From positions 1 through 12,101 of the forward strand of contig DMVN01000077.1 of the NCBI GenBank assembly GCA_003476685.1: DNA of 12,101 nucleotides, written 5' to 3'. Position numbers and translations under genes: made by a program. This stretch comes from Acidobacteriota bacterium (GTDB lineage Bacteria > Acidobacteriota > Aminicenantia > Aminicenantales > Saccharicenantaceae). Under the pieces are notes generated by a model, which did no database searches, was not told where the DNA came from, and saw nothing but the letters and a program-made list of their open reading frames with translations. Below are positions 7,817-12,101 of the stretch, piece by piece (positions within the stretch are counted from its first letter, which is position 1; every line of letters begins with the position of its first letter).

Positions 7817-7835
7817 CCGGGCTGAGAGCGCCCGG
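7817..7835 (+). terminator. GC-rich 3' hairpin after the beta-barrel gene
   Basis: CCGGGC (7817-7822) pairs with GCCCGG (7830-7835) around a 7-nt loop, starting 11 nt after the stop. It is followed by A-rich rather than T-rich DNA, so it is not a standard factor-independent terminator. It may protect the 3' end. A second hairpin, GGCCA/TGGCC at 7887-7899, lies further on, also without a U-tract. Confidence 0.3.
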
Positions 7836-8082
7836 GAAAAAGCCGAAAAAGTATCCGGCCAGCTTAATTTGATTCGGCCTCGAGCCGGCCAGGTTGGCCT
7901 TTAGGGCCTCACTAACTGTCATAACGAAGACGGCCAGCAGTCTGGTAGGCGGGAAGCAATTGTTGTGCCCGGAAAGGCCAGCCCGCAGACCATTTAGATT
8001 TCAGCCACAATCTAACCCTGGTATGGAACACCTCCGTTAGCACCAACCTCCGCAATCGACTTATCCAGGAACTGAGCGGTTA
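7836..8082. other. Intergenic stretch before tRNA-Leu without a recognised gene
   Basis: This is most of the 316-bp gap between the beta-barrel stop and the tRNA. It holds one small perfect hairpin (7887-7899). I see no ORF with a ribosome site, no repeat array and no RNA family I recognise. Confidence 0.5.
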
Positions 8083-8111
8083 TTGACCGGGGGGCCTGAT
8101 TGTGTTTAAAT
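8083..8111 (+). promoter_or_regulatory. Promoter of tRNA-Leu
   Basis: TTGACC (8083-8088) is followed after 17 bp by TTAAAT (8106-8111). The predicted start near 8118 is only about 5 nt before the mature tRNA 5' end, a sensible arrangement for a single tRNA gene. Confidence 0.55.
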
Positions 8112-8122
8112 TATCTGGAGCC

Positions 8123-8208
8123 GCCGGGGTGGCGGAATTGGTAGACGCAAGGGACTTAAAATCCCTCGGGGTGTAAGCTCCGTGCCGGTTCGAGTCCGGC
8201 CCTCGGCA
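8123..8208 (+). tRNA. tRNA-Leu, anticodon UAA
   Basis: An 86-nt class II tRNA. The acceptor stem GCCGGGG (8123-8129) pairs with CCTCGGC (8201-8207), with one G-U. The anticodon arm is AGGGA-CTTAAAA-TCCCT, with anticodon UAA at 8157-8159. A long variable arm CGGGG/CTCCG, typical of leucine, follows. The T arm is GCCGG-TTCGAGT-CCGGC (8184-8200). A8208 is the discriminator expected for leucine. The next bases are CTT, so CCA is not encoded and must be added after transcription. It reads UUA and UUG. It stands alone, with its own promoter. Confidence 0.97.
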
Positions 8209-8212
8209 CTTC

Positions 8213-8235
8213 TCGCTTATTAGCGATTAATAATT
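8213..8235 (+). terminator. Possible weak tRNA terminator
   Basis: A 5-bp hairpin TCGCT-TATT-AGCGA (8213-8226) begins 4 nt after the tRNA and is followed by AT-rich sequence with interrupted Ts. The stem is short and the tail is not a clean U-run. Confidence 0.3.
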
Positions 8236-8314
8236 CTAATTCAGGCCTGACCTCTGCCTGCCAGAATAATCTTGAAGCAAATTACAAACGGGCTCAACTC
8301 CGGATAAGATACCA

Positions 8315-8341
8315 GGCCAATTCTGGCCCCGGCTTTTTATT
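8315..8341 (+). terminator. Candidate factor-independent terminator upstream of the hemerythrin gene
   Basis: GGCCA-ATTC-TGGCC (8315-8328) is a perfect 5-bp hairpin. After 5 nt it is followed by TTTTTATT (8334-8341). The gap between stem and T-run is longer than ideal, but it could end read-through from the tRNA before the hemerythrin promoter. Confidence 0.4.
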
Positions 8342-8375
8342 GGATTCAGTCGGTCATTAGAACCTTCCTCTCCTG

Positions 8376-8404
8376 TTGACAGTCCTGGTTCCAGGGACTA
8401 CGCT
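8376..8404 (+). promoter_or_regulatory. Possible promoter for the hemerythrin-Cys protein pair
   Basis: A perfect TTGACA (8376-8381) is followed after 17 bp by TACGCT (8399-8404), only 3 of 6 to the -10 consensus. The start would fall near 8411, leaving a leader of about 11 nt that still includes the GGAGG ribosome site. A regulated promoter needing an activator is possible. Confidence 0.35.
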
Positions 8405-8421
8405 GGAAGGTGGAGGGGAAA

Positions 8422-8991
8422 ATGAAACCCACGGAAGAATTGAAAAGAGAGCATCAGGCCATCAAACTGATGCTGAAGATAATAACCGAGGTGGCCAGGC
8501 TGCTGGAGGCCGGCCAGGGAGTTGACCTCAAAGACCTCAACGATATCCTGGAATTCTTAAAAATATTCGCCGACCGCTGCCATCATGGGAAAGAAGAAGA
8601 ACTCTTATTCCCGGCCCTGGAAACAGTCGGAATTCCCCGCGACCGGGGGCCTCTCGGGGTGATGCTGTCGGAACACCAGTCTGGCCGGGCCCTCATCAAA
8701 GACATGGATTCAGCCCTGAGCGGGATGGCCCGGGGCGAAGAACGGGCCGGACTAAATTTGGCCCGGCAGGCCAGGGCCTATGCCGAACTCCTGACCGCCC
8801 ATATTGACAAGGAAGATAACGTTCTCTATCCTCTGGCCGAGGCCCGGTTAAACCAGAAAATCCAGAAAAAATTGACTGAAGGCTTCGAGAGGATAGAAAA
8901 TGAGGTGGTCGGACCTGGCCGCCACCAGGAATTTCACCAGCTGCTGGAAAAGCTGGAAGAAAAATATCTGGAAAAAACTCAAACCGGATGA
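8422..8991 (+). CDS. Hemerythrin-like HHE-domain protein
   Basis: A 189-residue, mostly helical cytoplasmic protein (no signal peptide) with a complete HHE/hemerythrin ligand set. These are His11 (EHQ), His54-His55 with Glu59 (CHHGKEEE), His85 (SEHQ) and His127 with Glu131 (HIDKE), spaced as in a four-helix diiron bundle. Family members bind O2 or sense or detoxify oxygen, peroxide or NO; which applies here is not visible. The region after about residue 145 is a charged C-terminal helix (QKIQKKLTEGFERIENE, then LLEKLEEKYLEK) likely to pack on the bundle or bind a partner. I chose ATG 8422, which has GGAGG 5 nt upstream. The in-frame GTG at 8410 overlaps that site. A 58-codon Cys-protein gene follows after 22 nt and is probably cotranslated. 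Confidence 0.9.
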   Translation: MKPTEELKREHQAIKLMLKIITEVARLLEAGQGVDLKDLNDILEFLKIFADRCHHGKEEELLFPALETVGIPRDRGPLGVMLSEHQSGRALIKDMDSALSGMARGEERAGLNLARQARAYAELLTAHIDKEDNVLYPLAEARLNQKIQKKLTEGFERIENEVVGPGRHQEFHQLLEKLEEKYLEKTQTG

Positions 8992-9013
8992 AGAGAAAGC
9001 CGGCCGGAGGCAC

Positions 9014-9190
9014 ATGGACGAGAAAGACCTGAACCAGATGAGCGATGAGGAGCTCAAAGAATTCATCAAGAAATTCTACGCCGAGCTGGATAAAAAGCCG
9101 GACTGCACCGGCTGCCCGATAACTTCCTGCCCCCGGCGTCAGAAACAAAGGGAAATAGAAGAAGAAGAACTGCCTGAAGAAGACAATTGA
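9014..9190 (+). CDS. 58-residue acidic three-cysteine protein
   Basis: The start at 9014 has GGAGG 3 nt upstream (short spacing). The open frame extends further 5', but that part overlaps the hemerythrin gene and reads as a shadow. The protein begins with a helix-forming acidic stretch (MSDEELKEFIKKFYAELD). It then has CTGCPITSC at residues 31-39, a C-x2-C-x4-C cluster, and ends in a strongly acidic tail (EIEEEELPEEDN). Three close Cys could ligate a metal or Fe-S cluster, perhaps with a partner supplying the fourth ligand, or form a redox switch. I know no named family. It starts 22 nt after the hemerythrin-like gene, which suggests a joint role in oxygen or redox handling. Confidence 0.75.
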   Translation: MDEKDLNQMSDEELKEFIKKFYAELDKKPDCTGCPITSCPRRQKQREIEEEELPEEDN

Positions 9191-9234
9191 TCAATCCGGT
9201 CTGACCGGCCTCAGAACCCGGCTCCGGACTTCCC

Positions 9235-9660
9235 TCAGCTGTCGCTAATCTTAAATTCCCAGGTCAGGGGCATGGCCTTCTTGATGGTGGCGCTCACCCC
9301 GCAATATTTTTCCTGCGACAGTTCTATGGCCTGCCTGATTTTTTCGGGCGGCAGATTTCTGCCCGTGAATTCATAAATAATGTGAATTTTGTAGAACTGT
9401 TTGGGATGTTCTGAGGTCAGGTCGCCCTGAACTGTCAACCGGAATTTTTCTATCGGGACCCTCATCTTCTGCAGTATGGAAATGACATCCATGCCAGTGC
9501 AGCCAGCCAGGGCTACCAACAGCAGTGGCTTCGGGCGCGGTCCCCTGTCCCGCCCGCCATAGTCCAGGGGCGTATCCAGAATCAAGCGGTGACTATCAAT
9601 CGCCGTTTCAAAGGCCACCCCGTCCAGCCATTCGGCCACGATGATTTCTTTACCGGCCAT
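9235..9660 (-). CDS. OsmC/YhfA-family thiol protein
   Basis: A 141-residue cytoplasmic protein of the OsmC/Ohr superfamily. Family members reduce organic hydroperoxides through two cysteines, as homodimers. Both are present: Cys54 in ALAGCTGMDVISIL and Cys120 in YCGVSATI. The phrases GGRDRGPRPKPLLLVALAGCTGMD and EKYCGVSAT are closer to the YhfA-like branch than to Ohr, so the physiological substrate is uncertain. The first possible ATG (9666) has AGGAGG only 3 nt away; the ATG at 9660 has it 9 nt away and I prefer it. The 44-nt gap to the three-Cys gene makes the two convergent. The gene is probably transcribed alone from the promoter at 9694-9723. Confidence 0.92.
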   Translation of the reverse strand: MAGKEIIVAEWLDGVAFETAIDSHRLILDTPLDYGGRDRGPRPKPLLLVALAGCTGMDVISILQKMRVPIEKFRLTVQGDLTSEHPKQFYKIHIIYEFTGRNLPPEKIRQAIELSQEKYCGVSATIKKAMPLTWEFKISDS

Positions 9661-9693
9661 GACCATCAGCCTCCTCTAAAAACATTCATATAG

Positions 9694-9723
9694 ATTATAG
9701 CCTGTAAATAAAAATGCTTGTAA
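9694..9723 (-). promoter_or_regulatory. Promoter of the OsmC-family gene
   Basis: On the minus strand TTACAA (9723-9718) is followed after 18 bp by a perfect TATAAT (9699-9694). The start near 9687 gives a leader of about 25 nt containing AGGAGG. Confidence 0.6.
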
Positions 9724-9805
9724 TTATTTTTGCCTGACAGCGGCCGGCACCCAAAAAATTGATTGCCGGGAATCTCCAGTTATTACCCTTATAACAATAA
9801 CCCGA

Positions 9806-9835
9806 TTGCTTATGCCAGGCCCTTTAAGTTATATT
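9806..9835 (+). promoter_or_regulatory. Possible promoter of the C69 dipeptidase gene
   Basis: TTGCTT (9806-9811) and, after 18 bp, TATATT (9830-9835). The -10 matches 5 of 6 and the -35 only 3 of 6. The leader would be about 40 nt. Another candidate, TTGATT near 9759 with TATTAC 16 bp on, is similar in quality. Confidence 0.4.
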
Positions 9836-9847
9836 AGTTGACCGAGC

Positions 9848-9865
9848 CCAGTCAGGAATGACTGG
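9848..9865 (+). promoter_or_regulatory. 5' leader hairpin before the C69 dipeptidase
   Basis: CCAGTC (9848-9853) pairs perfectly with GACTGG (9860-9865) around the loop AGGAAT. It ends 6 nt before the real ribosome site GGAGGAG (9872-9878) and would lie in the short leader. The loop itself resembles a weak ribosome site, but no start codon follows at the right distance. Confidence 0.4.
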
Positions 9866-9882
9866 CCGTCGGGAGGAGTTTT

Positions 9883-11379
9883 ATGAGACGGAAATATTTC
9901 CTGCTATTTTTATCAACAATTTTTTTGCTGATTCTAAGCTTAGGACCGGGCTTACAGGCTGATGATGGTAAGCACCTTAACTGCTTTACGGTCCTGGTTG
10001 GCAAGAAGGCCAGTGCTGACGGTTCGGTGCTGGTGGCTCACAACGAAGACGACACCGGTGATATTATCCTAAACATCCGGAAAATTGCTCCCCGCCGCTA
10101 TGACCAGGTCATTAAAGTCAACCTGGGACACGGAGCCGTCTGGGAAACTGCCGGCCAGACCAGCGGCTTCCTCTGGATAGAAGCCTCGGCCCAGGAATTC
10201 GCTGACAGCTTCGTCAATGAACACGGGGTGGTGATTACTTCTGACGCCTGTGCTTCCCGCGAAACTAACGAGGATTACACCGACGGCGGTATCAGCTACC
10301 TGCTGCGAAGAATCGTGGCCGAAAAAGCCAGGACAGCCCGGGAAGCAGTCCAGCTGGCCGGAGAACTGGTAGAAAAATTCGGTTATCGCTCTTCCGGGCG
10401 GACTTACTCTATTGCCGACAAGAACGAAGCCTGGATGCTGGCCGTGATCAGGGGCCGGCACTGGCTGGCCCAGCGGGTGCCTGACGACCAGGTAGCGGTG
10501 ATTCCCAACTATTACACCATCAGGCAGGTCAGGCTGGATGACCCGGAAAATTTCCTGGGCAGTCCGGACCTCATCGACTATGCCAGGAAGAATGGCTGGT
10601 ACAACCCGGAAAAGGACGGACCTTTCGATTTCAAGAAAGCTTTCAGCCGGCCCAGCCGCCGCGACCCGGTCTTTGACGGCAACAGCCTGAGGATGTGGCG
10701 GGGAGTGGCAATTCTCAGCGGGAAGGACTGGAAGGTTGAAGACGATTTTCCTTTCTCCTTCCGGCCGGACCGAAAAATAACGCCCGAAATATTAATGTCC
10801 CTGCTCCGCGACCATTACGAGGGAACTGAGTACGATGCCACTGATGGCTATAAAAACGGCAGCCCGAACCTGACCAAATTCCGCACCATCTGCACCAGCT
10901 CGACCATAAACTCATTCGTGGCCGTCCTCAACGCCCAGAAACCGGAGCCCCTGTCGGTCCTGCTATGGCTGGCGCCTGGTAAACCCGATACCACAATTTA
11001 CCTGCCCATTTATTACGGTATCAGCCGGATGCCCGGGGGGCTGGGCACCGGACCCGATCAACACGACTACGAGCTTTTCTACCGTCAGCACTTCCAGCCG
11101 GAAGAGCTGATCGCTGCCCGCGACCGCCTGCTACACACCAGAATCCTGAGGCTGGAAAGAGTGGTTGAAGGGAACTACGGCCAGATGATAGAGGTGGTCA
11201 AAAAAGAGCTTAGACCGCTGGAGAAAGAATACCTCAACCGCCAGAAATCGTTCGAAACAAAATTCAGCCAACTTCAGACCAAAAACTCGGTGGCAGCTAG
11301 CCAGGCCCTGGACAAATACGTAACCGAAGCTTTCGAGCGGCTGGAAAAAATCTATAAGAAATTAGAAGCAAAATACTGA
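9883..11379 (+). CDS. Exported C69-family dipeptidase (Ntn-hydrolase)
   Basis: A 498-residue peptidase of family C69 (PepD-like). Members cleave dipeptides with an N-terminal nucleophile Cys. A signal peptide covers about residues 1-26 (LQA|DD). The catalytic Cys is Cys34 in NCFTVLVGKKASADGSVLVAHNEDD; its neighbourhood is the family signature. WIEASAQEFADSFVNEHGV, SYLLRRIVAEKARTAREAV, SSGRTYSIADKNEAWMLAV and VIPNYYTIR continue the fold. The last 90 residues form a charged helical tail (KKELRPLEKEYLNRQKSF onward), as common in this subfamily. Whether Cys34 becomes the true N-terminus by further processing is not visible: seven residues lie between the predicted signal cleavage and Cys34. The start has GGAGGAG 4-6 nt upstream. 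It probably digests dipeptides in the periplasm or outside the cell, feeding amino-acid uptake, and stands alone between a divergent OsmC gene and a convergent glycosidase. Confidence 0.92.
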   Translation: MRRKYFLLFLSTIFLLILSLGPGLQADDGKHLNCFTVLVGKKASADGSVLVAHNEDDTGDIILNIRKIAPRRYDQVIKVNLGHGAVWETAGQTSGFLWIEASAQEFADSFVNEHGVVITSDACASRETNEDYTDGGISYLLRRIVAEKARTAREAVQLAGELVEKFGYRSSGRTYSIADKNEAWMLAVIRGRHWLAQRVPDDQVAVIPNYYTIRQVRLDDPENFLGSPDLIDYARKNGWYNPEKDGPFDFKKAFSRPSRRDPVFDGNSLRMWRGVAILSGKDWKVEDDFPFSFRPDRKITPEILMSLLRDHYEGTEYDATDGYKNGSPNLTKFRTICTSSTINSFVAVLNAQKPEPLSVLLWLAPGKPDTTIYLPIYYGISRMPGGLGTGPDQHDYELFYRQHFQPEELIAARDRLLHTRILRLERVVEGNYGQMIEVVKKELRPLEKEYLNRQKSFETKFSQLQTKNSVAASQALDKYVTEAFERLEKIYKKLEAKY

Positions 11380-11704
11380 CCTTTTAGCCGCAAGATTACA
11401 GGAACATCAGAACTAAATGCCGGCCGCCAGGCTCGGTATTCCGATTTCCGGGGTCCGGGTATTAAGGCCACCTGGCATAAATTTCTCAGGTTATAACGTT
11501 TATACCCCAACTTCCGAACGGCCCAAAGCTTTTCGCCGGCCTGAACGGCACGAAAGACCGCAAGCCAGAACAAACTCCGGCTTGATCTTTTCTATTTTAA
11601 TCAGCTCCCACTCTAAATTTTCCGGCCGAAATGGCAGCCTGTCTTAACCTCCAGAACTCGACCAGTGAATTCAGCCGGATATTTGAGCTGCGACCAAGAC
11701 CCAA
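11380..11704. other. Convergent intergenic stretch, no recognised gene
   Basis: The 325 bp between two genes that end facing each other must hold the 3' ends of both transcripts. A weak terminator candidate for the plus strand is AAGCC (11562-11566) pairing with GGCTT (11579-11583) around a 12-nt loop, followed by GATCTTTTCTATTTT. The overlapping open frames in both directions lack ribosome sites and family resemblance, so I treat them as chance. Confidence 0.5.
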
Positions 11705-12101
11705 CTATCTCACATAGATTTCATCAAACAGCATCCAGGCTTTCTGCCCGGCGTTACGAAAACCTTCCGGGACAGTCCCGACGTTTATGGCCTTAACCCG
11801 AACAAACCGGGCTTCGGCCCCCTTCAGGGGAATATAGATTGACCTGGCCCCGGCAGTCTGGGCCTTTCCCGGCAGGGCAAATTCTTTTTCAGATACCAGC
11901 TCAAACTTCCGGCCGTCAACCGAGACCTCCACCACCACTCTGGCTGGAAGGAATATGCGAGCATTGTTATTCTCAAAGCAGCTCAGCTCCAGTTCATACA
12001 GGTCCTGCTTGCGGCCCAGGTCCAGGACAATCTCCAGGTTATTCCCTTCGTATCCCTGCCAGCTGGAATCCCTGGCTTCGGGCCTGGCTTTCACCAGGTC
12101 G
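11705..12101 (-). CDS. C-terminal F5/8-type (discoidin) domain of a secreted enzyme, probably a glycosidase
   Basis: The last 131 residues of a larger minus-strand gene whose start lies right of the window. The frame is open to the window edge; the GTG at 12094 is internal, since the sequence before it is coding. The pattern is that of a galactose-binding-like beta-sandwich: SSWQGYEGNNLEIVLDLG, ELELSCFENNNARIFLPARV, VEVSVDGRKFELV, then ARFVRVKAINVGTVPEGF and KAWMLFDEIYVR. The phrase order (WQG-EGN-DLG, IFLP, DGRKF, RFVRVKA, KAW-FDEI) is what I associate with C-termini of GH20 beta-N-acetylhexosaminidases, but the same domain occurs on other glycosidases. The catalytic part is not in the window. 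It ends convergently with the C69 dipeptidase gene and would act outside the cytoplasm. Confidence 0.8.
   Translation of the reverse strand, partial: DLVKARPEARDSSWQGYEGNNLEIVLDLGRKQDLYELELSCFENNNARIFLPARVVVEVSVDGRKFELVSEKEFALPGKAQTAGARSIYIPLKGAEARFVRVKAINVGTVPEGFRNAGQKAWMLFDEIYVR

Noticed and set aside
8123..8235. tRNA-Leu as an integration site for a mobile element
   Set aside because: No integrase, no repeated tRNA 3' end within the window, and the flanking genes look like ordinary chromosome.
8410..8421. GTG start for the hemerythrin-like protein
   Set aside because: The GTG overlaps the GGAGG ribosome site that serves the ATG at 8422.
9196..9208. Bidirectional terminator between the three-Cys and OsmC genes
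   Set aside because: CCGGT-CTG-ACCGG is a perfect small hairpin in the right place, but no T-run follows on either strand, so I do not list it as a feature.
11417..11647. 76-codon plus-strand frame and overlapping 73-codon minus-strand frame in the convergent gap
   Set aside because: Neither has a ribosome site; the products are Arg/Pro-rich without domain pattern, and the two overlap each other.
1..12101. CRISPR arrays, insertion sequences, toxin-antitoxin or phage-defence genes
   Set aside because: I looked for regular repeats, terminal inverted repeats, transposase or nuclease motifs and paired small genes; none was seen.

Overview
The window looks like chromosomal DNA from a Gram-negative bacterium of moderate GC content. 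It has an outer-membrane beta-barrel gene, several Sec-type signal peptides, one lipoprotein-type signal, good AGGAGG-type ribosome sites and a tRNA gene without an encoded CCA end. The mix of a secreted C69 dipeptidase, a hemerythrin-like protein, an OsmC-family protein, DUF4382 and many unrecognised exported proteins would fit an Aminicenantes/Acidobacteriota-type lineage. That placement is an impression from gene content and style; no rRNA or other marker in the window tests it.

Layout from left to right. (1) 1-2789, plus: the C-terminal 928 residues of a very large uncharacterised protein whose 5' end lies outside the window. (2) 2823-4689, minus: a two-gene unit of a DUF4382 lipoprotein followed by a class I-type DNA photolyase, with a good -10 box upstream. 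(3) 4690-5019: an AT-rich intergenic stretch holding that promoter. (4) 5020-6830, minus: a two-gene unit encoding an exported protein of unknown function and an exported SRPBCC/START-like protein. (5) 6831-7263: a divergent intergenic region. (6) 7264-7806, plus: a small outer-membrane beta-barrel protein with a TTGACA promoter and a 5' leader hairpin. (7) 7807-8421: non-coding except for tRNA-Leu(UAA) at 8123-8208. (8) 8422-9190, plus: a hemerythrin-like protein followed by a 58-residue acidic three-cysteine protein. (9) 9235-9660, minus: an OsmC-family thiol protein, convergent with the previous pair. (10) 9883-11379, plus: an exported C69 dipeptidase. (11) 11380-11704: a convergent intergenic stretch. 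(12) 11705-12101, minus: the C-terminal F5/8-type carbohydrate-binding domain of a larger secreted enzyme, probably a beta-hexosaminidase-type glycosidase.

Two themes run through the region. One is stress and oxygen handling: photolyase, hemerythrin-like protein, a small Cys protein and OsmC. The other is the cell envelope and scavenging outside the cytoplasm: beta-barrel, exported SRPBCC pair, C69 dipeptidase and glycosidase. There is no transposase, integrase, CRISPR array, toxin-antitoxin pair or other sign of a mobile island. No clear new multi-gene system is evident. The best leads are the large unknown protein at the left edge, the hemerythrin plus three-Cys protein pair, and the unknown exported pair at 5020-6830.
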